A stretch of 64,000 bases of DNA, from NCBI RefSeq assembly GCF_006438925.1, contig NZ_RCZA01000002.1, positions 633,067 through 697,066 on the forward strand. Direction: 5' to 3'. This DNA comes from Pseudomonas mandelii (GTDB lineage Bacteria; Pseudomonadota; Gammaproteobacteria; Pseudomonadales; Pseudomonadaceae). The position numbers and the translations under genes are program-made. Numbering within the stretch: the first letter of the stretch is position 1; each line of letters starts with the position of its first letter. Below, one piece after another: positions 49,649 to 58,490 of the stretch. The notes under the pieces are model-generated. The model was not told where the DNA came from. It saw nothing but the letters and a program-made list of their open reading frames with translations, and did not search any database.

Positions 49649-49707
49649 GCCTTACTCCATGGTCAGGATGGCCACAGAGTAAAGGCAGGCGTGCGGCGTT
49701 CCAAGGT

Positions 49708-49797
49708 CTACACTTCGCGTTCAGGTGTTTCACAGGTTCCGCTGGCGCCACAGGCGTAGGCGGCGAGCAGACTGCGCAACAGGCTGTTAAGGGACAT
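49708..49797 (-). CDS. candidate 29-residue small protein
   Basis: ATG 49797 follows CTGGAG at about 8-base spacing and reads MSLNSLLRSLLAAYACGASG, then TCETPEREV and TAG. It has a short amphipathic or hydrophobic helix, two cysteines six residues apart and an acidic end. It lies in the 343-bp gap between the LOG and azurin genes. Evidence is limited to the start signal and plausible composition; no homologue is known to me. Confidence 0.4.
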   Translation of the reverse strand: MSLNSLLRSLLAAYACGASGTCETPEREV

Positions 49798-49905
49798 GAC
49801 TGACGCTCCAGATGGGTGAGGACGACCTGATGATAGGGCCGCCCCAGACGTCTGGCTGGTAGATTGTTTCGATAGGTGTCATAGCCCGAAAGTTGTATAC
49901 AATTT

Positions 49906-49919
49906 TTGATTCAGGTCAT
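49906..49919 (+). promoter_or_regulatory. Anr/FNR-type box upstream of azurin
   Basis: TTGAT-TCAG-GTCAT compared with the FNR/Anr pattern TTGAT-N4-ATCAA: the left half is perfect and the right half keeps TCA. It is 73 bp before the azu ATG. Azurin in P. aeruginosa is controlled by ANR. Confidence 0.5.
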
Positions 49920-49991
49920 AGGAACTTGCGAAGTTTTCAGGCAGTCTTCTGTCCATTCGCACTTTTGTTAACCCTGCCTTGGAGATTCACC

Positions 49992-50438
49992 ATGTTTGCC
50001 AAACTTGTTGCAGTATCCCTGCTGACACTGGCCAGCAGCCAATTGATGGCTGCCGAGTGCAAGGTCACTGTCGACTCGACTGACCAGATGTCCTTCGATA
50101 CCAAGGAAATCAGCATCGACAAGAGCTGCAAGACGTTCACCGTGGAGCTGAAACACTCCGGCAACCTGCCGAAAAACGTCATGGGTCATAACTGGGTGCT
50201 GAGCAAAACAGCTGATATGCAGCCAATTGCTACCGATGGTCTGAGTGCAGGTATCGAGAAGAACTACCTGAAAGAAGGTGATGCCCGCATTATCGCGCAT
50301 ACCAAAATCATTGGTGCTGGCGAAACGGATTCGGTGACCTTCGACATCTCGAAACTGGCTGCTGGCGAAAGCTACGGCTTCTTCTGCTCGTTCCCTGGCC
50401 ACATCTCGATGATGAAAGGCGCTGTTGTCCTGAAGTAA
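49992..50438 (+). CDS. azu: azurin (periplasmic blue copper protein)
   Basis: 148-residue precursor with a 20-residue signal peptide ([20 protein letters not shown]); the mature protein of 128 residues begins AECKVTVDS. Copper ligands are all present in mature numbering: Gly45-His46 in VMGHNWVL, and Cys112, His117 and Met121 in [12 protein letters not shown]. The Cys3-Cys26 disulfide pair is kept. It shuttles electrons between cytochromes in the periplasm. ATG 49992 follows TTGGAG; an upstream in-frame start at 49893 would hide the signal peptide. A strong terminator follows. Confidence 0.98.
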   Translation: MFAKLVAVSLLTLASSQLMAAECKVTVDSTDQMSFDTKEISIDKSCKTFTVELKHSGNLPKNVMGHNWVLSKTADMQPIATDGLSAGIEKNYLKEGDARIIAHTKIIGAGETDSVTFDISKLAAGESYGFFCSFPGHISMMKGAVVLK

Positions 50439-50453
50439 TCGAATCGAGCTCGT

Positions 50454-50484
50454 AAAAAAAGCGTCCACATGGGACGCTTTTTTT
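50454..50484 (+). terminator. terminator after azurin
   Basis: A-run, GCGTCC-5-GGACGC stem, then seven T residues; it can act in both directions. Confidence 0.92.
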
Positions 50485-50526
50485 GTTTATTTATTGGCCA
50501 ACGCAAATCCGTCAACGCCAATCCCT

Positions 50527-50625
50527 GTAGGAGCTGTCGAGTGAAACGAGGCTGCGATCTTTTGACTTTGATTTTTAAGATCAAGATCAAAAGATCGCAG
50601 CCTCGTTTCACTCGACAGCTCCTAC
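50527..50625. repeat. REP doublet, family A with insertion
   Basis: The arms begin GTAGGAGCTGTCGAGTGAAA and carry the same TGAAACGAGG insertion seen in the left arm at 12018. Both arms match here, giving an almost perfect hairpin of about 40 bp. It lies between azu and nadE. Confidence 0.92.
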
Positions 50626-50655
50626 AGGCTCCTTCAGGCGCCCATGGGGGTGAAA

Positions 50656-51483
50656 TCAAGGCGCAAACGGCATCACTCGCTTGTGATGAGTTTTTTTATA
50701 CGTGTCACAAATGATCTTGAACGCTTCCTCACGCACCGGCTCACCGTGCAAAAACGCGTCGATCTCGGCATAGGTCACGCCGTGGGACGCTTCGTCCGGT
50801 TTGCCGGGCGACAGGTCTTCAAGGTCGGCCGTCGGGACTTTTTCCACCAGTGATTCCGGAGCGCCGAAGCTGCGGGCGATGTTCCGGACCTGGTTTTTCA
50901 CCAGGCCGCTCAGCGGCGCCAGGTCGCAAGCGCCGTCACCGAACTTGGTGAAGAAACCCATCACCGCTTCCGCCGCGTGGTCAGTGCCGATCACCAGGCC
51001 GTGGGCTGCGCCGGCGATGGTGTATTGGGCAACCATGCGCATCCGCGCCTTGGTGTTGCCGAGCACGAAATCCACCGAGACGGCATGCTTGCCTTCAAAG
51101 GCGGCTACTTCACTGGCCAGGGCTTTGACCGCCGGGCCGATGTTCACGGTGTGGCGCTCGTCCGGGGCGATGAAATCCACCGAGGCCTGGGCATCGTGTT
51201 CGTCGAACTGGGTTTCGTACGGCAAGCGCACGGCGATGAACTTATAGCTGTTGTCGCCTGTGCGGGTGCGCAGTTCGCGCATCGCACGCTGGGCCAGCAG
51301 GCCGGCGGTCAGGGAATCGACGCCGCCACTGATGCCGAGCACCAGGGTCTTGAGCCCGGAATTGACCAGGCAGTCCTGGATGAAGGTAATCCGCCGGGCG
51401 ACTTCAGCCTCGAGGGCGGCCTGGTCGGCGAACGGCGGCTGGACCTTGAGCTGTTCAGCAATCTCACGCTGTTCGGCTTGCAT
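50656..51483 (-). CDS. nadE: NH3-dependent NAD(+) synthetase
   Basis: 275 residues. The PP-loop [17 protein letters not shown] near residue 45 adenylates the substrate. [21 protein letters not shown] and [17 protein letters not shown] are NadE signatures. There is no glutaminase domain, so ammonia is the donor. The longest frame starts at 51609, inside pncB. ATG 51483 ([12 protein letters not shown]) follows AAGGAG, which lies within the last codons of pncB. The four-base gap to pncB suggests coupled expression. Confidence 0.96.
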   Translation of the reverse strand: MQAEQREIAEQLKVQPPFADQAALEAEVARRITFIQDCLVNSGLKTLVLGISGGVDSLTAGLLAQRAMRELRTRTGDNSYKFIAVRLPYETQFDEHDAQASVDFIAPDERHTVNIGPAVKALASEVAAFEGKHAVSVDFVLGNTKARMRMVAQYTIAGAAHGLVIGTDHAAEAVMGFFTKFGDGACDLAPLSGLVKNQVRNIARSFGAPESLVEKVPTADLEDLSPGKPDEASHGVTYAEIDAFLHGEPVREEAFKIICDTYKKTHHKRVMPFAP

Positions 51484-51487
51484 GAAT

Positions 51488-52732
51488 TCACTCCTTGCTT
51501 GATGTGCTTGATGTGCTTGATGTGCTGGAAAGGGCGGCAGGTACTTTGAAAACGTGTCGCAAATAGGCGACAAAATTCGGGTCTTTGCAGTGAGTCTTGC
51601 CAGGCTCATCGGAAATCTTTGCCACGGGCTGGCCGTTGCAGGCGGCCATTTTAAGCACGATGCTCATCGGTTCAACACCCGGGATATCGCACGTCAGGTT
51701 GGTGCCGATGCCAAAGCTGACATTGATCCGACCGCGCAACGCCCGGAATATTTCCAGAGACTTGGGCAGCGTCAGGCTGTCGGAGAACACCAGCGTCTTG
51801 CTCATCGGGTCGATGCCGAGCTTGTGGTAGTGGGCGATGGCTTTTTCCGCCCAGAGCACCGGATCACCGGAATCATGGCGCAGGCCGTCAAACAGCTTGG
51901 CGAAGTACAGGTCGAAATCGTTGAGAAAGGCATCCGTGGTGATGCAGTCGGTGAGGGCAATCCCCAACAGGCCGCGGTACTCACGGACCCAGCAATCGAG
52001 GGCGGCAATCTGACTGTCGATCAGCCGGGGGCCGAGTTGCTGATGGGCCATGATCCATTCGTGGGCCATGGTGCCCAACGGCTTCATGTCCAGCTCCCGT
52101 GAAAGGTGCACGTTGCTGGTGCCGACAAAACGACCGGGGAAATCGTGCTTGAGCACGTTCACCACTTCTTCCTGCACGCGGTACGAGAAACGACGACGAG
52201 TGCCGAAATCGGCGACCTGCAATTCGGACAATTCCTCCGCGCTGGCGTTGGCGGTGAGCCAGTCGAACTTGCGGTAGAGCTGCTCACGCGCCTGTTCCAG
52301 GACGACTTCACGGTAGCGATACCGGTTGCGCACTTCGCTGACGATGGACAGCAGCGGCACTTCGAACAGGATTACGTGCAGCCATGGCCCGCGCAGGCGG
52401 ATGAACAGTTCGCCGTTTTCGATACCGGTGTGGACGTAGCGCAGATTGAAGCGGAACAACCCGAGAAAGCGCAGGAAGTCCGGTTTCATGAAGCTGATGC
52501 GCTCCATGAAACTCAACTGGTCCGCGCTCAGGCTCAATTCGGCAAGGCGCTCGATCTGGAAACGGATTTCCGCGAGGTACGGGCGCAAATCTTCACTGTT
52601 ACGGCAACGAAACTCCCATTCGACTTCCACGTTCGGGTAGTTGTGCAGCACCGCCTGCATCATCGTCAGTTTGTAGAAGTCGGTGTCGAGCAGGTTCTGC
52701 ACGATGCGATCGCCAAACACGCTCTCGCTCAT
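51488..52732 (-). CDS. pncB: nicotinate phosphoribosyltransferase
   Basis: 414 residues. [18 protein letters not shown] at the N-terminus, [15 protein letters not shown] with the conserved histidine, and [17 protein letters not shown] identify PncB. It converts nicotinate and PRPP to nicotinate mononucleotide in NAD salvage; nadE downstream completes the route. The last 13 residues are a Ser-Ser-Thr repeat ([13 protein letters not shown]), encoded by a 9-bp tandem repeat, which makes the protein slightly longer than E. coli PncB. Confidence 0.96.
   Translation of the reverse strand: MSESVFGDRIVQNLLDTDFYKLTMMQAVLHNYPNVEVEWEFRCRNSEDLRPYLAEIRFQIERLAELSLSADQLSFMERISFMKPDFLRFLGLFRFNLRYVHTGIENGELFIRLRGPWLHVILFEVPLLSIVSEVRNRYRYREVVLEQAREQLYRKFDWLTANASAEELSELQVADFGTRRRFSYRVQEEVVNVLKHDFPGRFVGTSNVHLSRELDMKPLGTMAHEWIMAHQQLGPRLIDSQIAALDCWVREYRGLLGIALTDCITTDAFLNDFDLYFAKLFDGLRHDSGDPVLWAEKAIAHYHKLGIDPMSKTLVFSDSLTLPKSLEIFRALRGRINVSFGIGTNLTCDIPGVEPMSIVLKMAACNGQPVAKISDEPGKTHCKDPNFVAYLRHVFKVPAALSSTSSTSSTSSKE
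51499..51525. repeat. 9-bp tandem repeat at the pncB 3' end (3 units)
   Basis: TTGATGTGC repeated three times without mismatch, with a partial further unit. In frame it adds Ser-Ser-Thr per unit to PncB, and it sits just upstream of the nadE ribosome binding site. Confidence 0.9.
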
Positions 52733-52855
52733 AACGGGGTTCTCCAGGCTGGCCGCGGCCCGTGGCAGCGACGTTGCAGCTGTTTCAATGAATGGGGCTA
52801 GTGGCGCATATCAACGGCAGGTATTGCCAGCGATTTTTTAAACCGCCACGGTTTA

Positions 52856-52946
52856 CTGTGGGAGCGAGCCTGCTCGCGAAAGCGGTCTTTCAGTCACATC
52901 TATGTTGAATGTGCCGCCGTCTTCGCGAGCAGGCTCGCTCCCACAG
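52856..52946. repeat. REP doublet, family B
   Basis: 91 bp. Arms CTGTGGGAGCGAGCCTGCTC and inverse; the centre has the nested dyad CACATC-TATGTTGA-ATGTG. It lies between pncB and the LysR gene. Confidence 0.92.
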
Positions 52947-52962
52947 GTATTGTGGTGTAACC

Positions 52963-53874
52963 CTAAATTTGCGGTATCTCCGGGCTATCAATCTGCTCCA
53001 GCATCCACTTCACAAAATCCCGCACTTTCGGCACCTCCGCCGAATGCTCCGGATACGCCAGGTAATAGGCATCGGTGCTGGGCTGCGCGTGCTGCCAAGG
53101 TATGACCAGTTTGCCGTCGGCCAATTCCTCTTCCACCAGAAACCGTGGCAACAGCGCCACTCCGCAGCCGACCTGGGCTGCGCGGATGCACATGTAAAAG
53201 GTTTCAAAACGCGGGCCGTGGTAGCTGTGTTCGGTGTGGTAGCCCTGACTGTCGAACCAGTCGTGCCAGGCCTGGGGCCGGGAGGCGTTTTGCAGCAGGA
53301 CCAGGTCGGTGAGTTGCGTAGGATCGGTGAACGGCGTGTCCGGCAGGCTGCCCGGTGCGCAGACCGGCACCAGCTCTTCGCCGAACAGCTTCAGGCATTC
53401 AGTGCCGGGTCGTGAGCCCTGGCCGAAATAAAACGCCAGGTCGCTGCGACCCTGCAACAGATCGTCGGCTTCCTGTTCGCTGCACAGGTCCAGATGGATC
53501 GAGGGATGGCGCAGACGCCAGCCTTTCAAGCGTGGCACTAGCCAGCGCGCGCCGAAGGTCGGAGGCGTCGAGACGCGCAGGACTTCGGTTTCACCGCCGT
53601 AGGAGCGCAGGTAGTGGGTCGACATCTCGACCTGCGTGAGGATTTTTCGTACCTCCACCAGGTACAAATCACCGGCCGGAGTCATTTGCAGGCGTCGACG
53701 CACCCGGCGGAACAGCAGGTGCTGCAATAATTCTTCGAGTTGCGCGACCTGTTTGCTGACAGCGCTCTGGGTCAGGTTCAGCTCTTCCGCCGCCCGGGTG
53801 AAGCTCAAATGCCGGGTTACGGCCTCAAAACACTGCAGCGCGGTGATCGACGGCAAGTAGCGTTTATTCAGCAT
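52963..53874 (-). CDS. LysR-type regulator, probable regulator of amaBA
   Basis: 303 residues. The N-terminal winged helix-turn-helix (about 8-67) has ALQCFEAVTRHLSFTRAAEE and NLTQSAVSKQVAQLEE. The effector domain follows (ETEVLRVSTPPTFGARWLVP), GcvA-like in style. ATG 53874 follows AAGGA at 7-base spacing; the longer frame from 53910 would run into a LysR-type box. It is divergent from amaB. In P. putida KT2440 a LysR gene likewise neighbours amaB-amaA, so control of lysine/pipecolate catabolism is the natural inference. Confidence 0.88.
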   Translation of the reverse strand: MLNKRYLPSITALQCFEAVTRHLSFTRAAEELNLTQSAVSKQVAQLEELLQHLLFRRVRRRLQMTPAGDLYLVEVRKILTQVEMSTHYLRSYGGETEVLRVSTPPTFGARWLVPRLKGWRLRHPSIHLDLCSEQEADDLLQGRSDLAFYFGQGSRPGTECLKLFGEELVPVCAPGSLPDTPFTDPTQLTDLVLLQNASRPQAWHDWFDSQGYHTEHSYHGPRFETFYMCIRAAQVGCGVALLPRFLVEEELADGKLVIPWQHAQPSTDAYYLAYPEHSAEVPKVRDFVKWMLEQIDSPEIPQI

Positions 53875-53909
53875 GGGTTGTCCTTTTTCTTGTTTCTTTC
53901 TTACCAGCA

Positions 53910-53924
53910 ATTCGCAGCATGAAT
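53910..53924. promoter_or_regulatory. LysR-type T-N11-A box
   Basis: ATTC-GCAGCAT-GAAT is a perfect dyad containing T-N11-A. It lies in the 174-bp divergent spacer, 36 bp from the regulator start and 125 bp from amaB. Confidence 0.55.
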
Positions 53925-54048
53925 AAACGGAATGATATCTCTCTTAAAGGTCGTTTGTTGGGTAACGTCGGGAGCGCTAAAACTACAGGCCTCACCAGCC
54001 GAATTAATCCGGCTGCACGTTTTCTGTTTTTCGCTTGAGGAGTGACCC

Positions 54049-55539
54049 ATGGTTGCCGCATTGCTTGATCGTCTTGGTGTGAACCCGGCCCTGTACCAGA
54101 ACGGCAAAGTGCCGGTGCATTCGCCGATCGATGGCAGCCAGATCGCCGCCGTGAACTGGGAAGGCGCCGCTGAAGTCGAGCAGCACATCAGTCGTGCAGA
54201 TCATGCGTTCGAATTGTGGCGCAAGGTTCCGGCCCCGCGCCGTGGCGAACTGGTTCGCCAACTGGGCGATATCCTGCGCGAATACAAGGCCGACCTCGGC
54301 GAGCTGGTGTCCTGGGAGGCCGGCAAGATCACTCAGGAAGGTCTGGGTGAAGTTCAGGAAATGATCGACATCTGCGATTTCGCCGTCGGCCTGTCCCGTC
54401 AGCTGTACGGTTTGACCATCGCTTCCGAGCGTCCTGGCCACCACATGCGCGAAACCTGGCACCCGCTGGGCGTCGTTGGCGTCATCAGTGCGTTCAACTT
54501 CCCGGTTGCGGTCTGGGCCTGGAACACTGCGCTGGCGCTGGTTTGTGGTAACCCGGTGATCTGGAAACCGTCGGAGAAAACCCCGCTGACCGCCCTGGCC
54601 TGCCAGGCGCTGTTCGACCGCGTACTGAAGAACTTCAGCGACGCGCCGCCGCACCTGAGCCAAGTCATCATCGGCGGTCGCGATGCCGGCGAAGCCTTGG
54701 TCGATGACCCGCGTGTCGCGCTGATCAGCGCCACCGGCAGCACCCGCATGGGCCGCGAAGTGGCACCGAAAATCGCCGCACGTTTCGCTCGCAGCATTCT
54801 GGAACTGGGCGGTAACAACGCAATGATCCTCGGCCCAAGCGCCGACCTGGACATGGCCGTACGAGCCATCCTGTTCAGCGCCGTCGGCACTGCCGGTCAG
54901 CGTTGCACTACATTGCGTCGCTTGATTGCCCATGAATCGGTGAAAGAAGAAATCGTCACCCGCCTGAAAGCCGCGTACTCCAAAGTGCGCATCGGCAATC
55001 CGCTGGAAGGCAACCTGATCGGTCCACTGATCGACAAACACAGTTTCGAAAACATGCAGGACGCGCTTGAGCAGGCCTTGAGCGAAGGTGGCCGGGTGTT
55101 CGGCGGCAAGCGCCAACTGGAAGACAAATTCCCTAACGCGTATTACGTCTCGCCGGCCATCGTTGAAATGCCGGAACAGAGCGATGTGGTTTGCCACGAA
55201 ACCTTCGCGCCGATTCTGTACGTGGTCGGTTACAAGGATTTTGACGAGGCGCTGCGCCTGAACAACGCTGTGCCACAAGGCTTGTCGTCGTGCATTTTCA
55301 CCACTGACGTGCGTGAAGCCGAGCAGTTCATGTCGGCGGTGGGCAGTGACTGCGGCATCGCCAACGTCAACATCGGCCCGAGCGGCGCGGAAATCGGCGG
55401 GGCGTTTGGCGGTGAGAAAGAAACGGGCGGCGGTCGTGAATCCGGTTCCGATGCATGGCGCGGCTACATGCGCCGTCAGACGAATACCGTGAACTATTCG
55501 CTGGAGTTGCCGTTGGCTCAGGGCATTACGTTCGACTAA
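54049..55539 (+). CDS. amaB: L-aminoadipate semialdehyde / piperideine-6-carboxylate dehydrogenase
   Basis: 496-residue NAD-dependent aldehyde dehydrogenase (ALDH7-like). The conserved catalytic pair is Glu252 in ILELGGNNAM and Cys286 in GTAGQRCTTLRRL. VGVISAFNFPVAVWAWNTA and GNPVIWKPSEKTPLTALA line the cofactor site. It oxidises 2-aminoadipate semialdehyde (in equilibrium with piperideine-6-carboxylate) to 2-aminoadipate in the D-lysine/pipecolate branch. The function is inferred from its pairing with a pipecolate-oxidase-like gene and LysR, as in P. putida. AGGAGTG precedes the ATG. Confidence 0.88.
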   Translation: MVAALLDRLGVNPALYQNGKVPVHSPIDGSQIAAVNWEGAAEVEQHISRADHAFELWRKVPAPRRGELVRQLGDILREYKADLGELVSWEAGKITQEGLGEVQEMIDICDFAVGLSRQLYGLTIASERPGHHMRETWHPLGVVGVISAFNFPVAVWAWNTALALVCGNPVIWKPSEKTPLTALACQALFDRVLKNFSDAPPHLSQVIIGGRDAGEALVDDPRVALISATGSTRMGREVAPKIAARFARSILELGGNNAMILGPSADLDMAVRAILFSAVGTAGQRCTTLRRLIAHESVKEEIVTRLKAAYSKVRIGNPLEGNLIGPLIDKHSFENMQDALEQALSEGGRVFGGKRQLEDKFPNAYYVSPAIVEMPEQSDVVCHETFAPILYVVGYKDFDEALRLNNAVPQGLSSCIFTTDVREAEQFMSAVGSDCGIANVNIGPSGAEIGGAFGGEKETGGGRESGSDAWRGYMRRQTNTVNYSLELPLAQGITFD

Positions 55540-55564
55540 ATCGCAAGTAGTGCAGTGATTCCCT

Positions 55565-55654
55565 CTGTGGGAGCGAGCCTGCTCGCGAATGCGGTCTGGC
55601 AGTCACATCAATGTTAGATGTGTCGCCGTCTTCGCGAGCAGGCTCGCTCCCACA
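55565..55654. repeat. REP doublet, family B, inside the amaB-amaA pair
   Basis: 90 bp. Arms CTGTGGGAGCGAGCCTGCTC and inverse, centre CACATCAATGTTAGATGTG. It occupies most of the 157-bp gap between two genes that otherwise look like one operon. Confidence 0.92.
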
Positions 55655-55696
55655 TTGGAATGTGTGTGTTGGTTAGGTTTCTGTTGGAGTCTGGCA

Positions 55697-56980
55697 ATGC
55701 CGTTACGCGAAGAGTGTCTGTGGGAAAAACTGACGCCGCAAAGGCCTGACAACGCGGCGCTCAAGGGCGAAGTAAAGGTCGATGTCTGCGTCATCGGTGC
55801 CGGTTTCACCGGTCTGTCGGCGGCGGTGCATCTGCTGGAAAAAGGCAAAAGCGTCTGTGTACTGGAAGCCCATCGCGCCGGTCATGGCGGATCGGGGCGC
55901 AACGTCGGGCTGGTCAATGCCGGGATGTGGATTCCACCGGACGAGATCGAAGCCGGTTTTGGCGAGGCGGTCGGCAGTCAGCTTAATCGCATGCTCGGTG
56001 CGGCACCGTCCCTGGTGTTCAGCCTTGTGGATAAGTACAACATCGATTGCCAGTTACGCCGTGAAGGCACGCTGCACATGGCGCACAACGCCCGTGGCGA
56101 AGCGGACTTGCGCAGTCGTGAAGAACAATGGAAACGTCGCGGCGCGCCGGTGGAGCTGCTGACCGGTCAAGCCTGCGAACAAGCGACGGGCACCAAAAAG
56201 ATTGCCGCTGCGCTGCTTGATCGACGTGCCGGCACAATCAACCCAATGGCTTACACGACGGGGCTGGCCAAAGCGGCCATCGGCCTCGGCGGTCAGTTGT
56301 TCGATCATTCCCCGGTGACCCGACTCGAACGTCAGGGCCAGCGCTGGTCGGTACAAACCGCTCAGGGTTCGGTGCTTGCGGAACAAGTCGTGATTGCCTC
56401 TAACGCTTACACCGAAGGTGACTGGACGGAATTGCGGCGCAACTTCTTCCCCGGTTATTACTATCAAGTGGCGTCGGTCCCGCTGACCGAAGAGGCTGCG
56501 CAGCAAATTCTCCCGGGTGGCCAGGGTTCATGGGACACCCGCCAGGTCCTCAGCAGTGTTCGTCGGGATAAGGATGGCCGTCTGCTGCTCGGCAGTCTCG
56601 GCAATGGCAATCAGAAACCGACCTGGTTTCTCAAAGCTTGGGCCGACCGGGTTCAGCAGCACTACTTTCCTTATCTCAAACCGGTGGAATGGGAGTGCAC
56701 CTGGACCGGTTGCATCGCCTTCACCCCCGATCATTTGATGCGTTTGTTCGAGCCGGCGCCCGGTTTAGTGGCAGTCACCGGTTACAACGGCCGGGGCGTC
56801 ACTACTGGCACCGTCGTCGGCAAAGCCTTTGCCGATTATCTGTGTAACGGAAATCCTCAAGCGCTACCGATTCCCTTCGCACCCATGCAGCCGTTGGCGG
56901 GTGTGGGATTGCGCAGCTGTCTGTACGAGGCCGGATTCTCGCTGTATCACGCAGGCCAGTGCCTGCGGATCGTTATCTGA
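55697..56980 (+). CDS. amaA: L-pipecolate oxidase-type FAD oxidoreductase
   Basis: 427 residues, DAO family. The FAD dinucleotide fold is VCVIGAGFTGLSAAVHLLEKG (about 26-46), with EAHRAGHGGSGRNVGLVN following. VTGYNGRGVTTGTVVGKAFAD near the C-terminus is the second FAD contact. It oxidises pipecolate to piperideine-6-carboxylate, feeding AmaB. ATG 55697 follows TTGGAG; the longer frame from 55589 is translated REP. The substrate is inferred from synteny with P. putida amaA; other cyclic or secondary amines are possible. Confidence 0.85.
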   Translation: MPLREECLWEKLTPQRPDNAALKGEVKVDVCVIGAGFTGLSAAVHLLEKGKSVCVLEAHRAGHGGSGRNVGLVNAGMWIPPDEIEAGFGEAVGSQLNRMLGAAPSLVFSLVDKYNIDCQLRREGTLHMAHNARGEADLRSREEQWKRRGAPVELLTGQACEQATGTKKIAAALLDRRAGTINPMAYTTGLAKAAIGLGGQLFDHSPVTRLERQGQRWSVQTAQGSVLAEQVVIASNAYTEGDWTELRRNFFPGYYYQVASVPLTEEAAQQILPGGQGSWDTRQVLSSVRRDKDGRLLLGSLGNGNQKPTWFLKAWADRVQQHYFPYLKPVEWECTWTGCIAFTPDHLMRLFEPAPGLVAVTGYNGRGVTTGTVVGKAFADYLCNGNPQALPIPFAPMQPLAGVGLRSCLYEAGFSLYHAGQCLRIVI

Positions 56981-57055
56981 TTGTTGAAATTTGTTGCTGA
57001 AAGCGGCGCTTTTTCGCGCAGCGACTAGCCTGTAAAAGGTGCGGGTTGTAGCAGT

Positions 57056-57074
57056 TGCGCACCAGCAGTGTGCA
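57056..57074. promoter_or_regulatory. inverted repeat, possible enhancer-binding site for liv
   Basis: TGCGCAC-CAGCA-GTGTGCA, 7+5+7 with one mismatch, about 225-245 bp upstream of the predicted liv start. The 364-bp gap also has GGTTGCACG twice (57102 and 57193). The binding protein is unknown. Confidence 0.35.
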
Positions 57075-57272
57075 CTTCGGTGACGCTCGCTGTTACAGGC
57101 TGGTTGCACGTCGTTTGGCGCCGCGGTTGCAATGATGGCGCGTGCGGGTTGCGCCTTTAAAAATAAATGGTTTCACCTCCCGCGGTTTAGACGGTTGCAC
57201 GCCCAATGAAAATGGGATCGAAACAGTCGAAATAACAATAAAGCAGCGACTTTTTTCAGAATAAAAAACCGA

Positions 57273-57288
57273 TGGCACGGCCCTTGCT
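57273..57288 (+). promoter_or_regulatory. sigma-54 (RpoN) promoter of the liv operon
   Basis: TGGCACG-GCCC-TTGCT, a full match to the RpoN consensus TGGCACG-N4-TTGCW, with GG and GC elements exactly 10 bp apart. The livK ATG is 57 bp downstream of its end. Confidence 0.85.
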
Positions 57289-57344
57289 CTGAGCATTCAG
57301 GAAGTCGCAGTGCCAACTAAAAAAAAACCTTGGAGCACCACCTC

Positions 57345-58478
57345 ATGTCCCAGACGTTTTACAAAAAAGGCTTTTTGGCCCTCGCAGTGGCAACTGCGTT
57401 GGGTGTTTCTGCGTTTGCACAGGCCGATGTGAAAATCGGTGTGGCGGGACCGATGACAGGCGCCAACGCGGCATTTGGCGAGCAGTACATGAAGGGTGCA
57501 CAGGCTGCGGCCGATGCGGTCAACGCAGCGGGCGGCGTAAACGGGGAAAAAATCGTACTGGTCAAAGGCGATGACGCCTGCGAACCGAAACAGGCTGTGA
57601 CGGTCGCCAAGGACCTGACCAACCAGAAAGTCGCTGGCGTAGTCGGTCACTTCTGCTCCTCTTCGACTATCCCGGCTTCGGAGATCTACGACGAAGCGGG
57701 CATCATCGCGATCACTCCAGGCTCCACCAACCCACAAGTTACCGAACGCGGCCTGAGCGCCATGTTCCGTATGTGCGGTCGTGACGACCAGCAAGGCATC
57801 GTCGCCGGCGACTACATCGTCGACGTGCTCAAGGGCAAGAAAGTCGTGGTCCTGCACGACAAAGACACCTACGGCCAAGGTCTGGCGGACGCCACCAAGG
57901 CACAACTGGTCAAGCGCGGCGTAACGCCAGTGTTGTACGAAGGCCTGACCCGCGGCGAGAAAGATTTCAGCGCCGTGGTGACCAAGATCCGTGCGGCCGG
58001 TGCCGACGTGGTCTACTTCGGCGGCTTGCACCCGGAAGCCGGTCCACTGGTTCGCCAACTGCGTGAACAAGGCCTCAAAGACGTCAAGTTCATGTCCGAT
58101 GACGGCATCGTGACCGACGAGCTGGTGACCACCGCAGGTGGCCCGCAAAACGTTGACGGCGTGTACATGACCTTCGGCGCCGACCCGCGCCTGCTGCCGG
58201 ACAGCAAGACGGTCGTGGATGAGTTCCGCAAAAAAGGCACCGAGCCTGAAGGCTACACCTTGTATGCCTACGCTTCGGTCCAGACCCTGGCAGCTGCTTT
58301 CAACGGCGCCAAGTCCAACAAGGGTGAAGACGCCGCAAAATGGCTGAAATCGCACCCGGTCAAAACCGTGATGGGCGAGAAGACCTGGGACGCCAAGGGC
58401 GACCTGAAAGTCTCCGACTACGTGGTTTACCAGTGGGACAAGGACGGCAAATACCACCAACTGGAAAAACAGAAGTGA
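57345..58478 (+). CDS. livK: branched-chain amino acid ABC transporter, substrate-binding protein
   Basis: 377-residue periplasmic protein. The signal peptide is about 1-26 (MSQTFYKKGFLALAVATALG, ending FAQA), and the mature protein begins DVKIGVAGPMTGANAAFGEQ. The type I periplasmic-binding fold has GDDACEPKQAV, and its cysteine pairs with VVGHFCSSST as in LIV-binding proteins. First gene of livKHMGF, downstream of a sigma-54 promoter. ATG 57345 follows TTGGAG. A hairpin after the stop codon may keep its mRNA level above that of the membrane genes. BraC is the P. aeruginosa-style name. Confidence 0.93.
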   Translation: MSQTFYKKGFLALAVATALGVSAFAQADVKIGVAGPMTGANAAFGEQYMKGAQAAADAVNAAGGVNGEKIVLVKGDDACEPKQAVTVAKDLTNQKVAGVVGHFCSSSTIPASEIYDEAGIIAITPGSTNPQVTERGLSAMFRMCGRDDQQGIVAGDYIVDVLKGKKVVVLHDKDTYGQGLADATKAQLVKRGVTPVLYEGLTRGEKDFSAVVTKIRAAGADVVYFGGLHPEAGPLVRQLREQGLKDVKFMSDDGIVTDELVTTAGGPQNVDGVYMTFGADPRLLPDSKTVVDEFRKKGTEPEGYTLYAYASVQTLAAAFNGAKSNKGEDAAKWLKSHPVKTVMGEKTWDAKGDLKVSDYVVYQWDKDGKYHQLEKQK

Positions 58479-58490
58479 TATGAACTGCTG

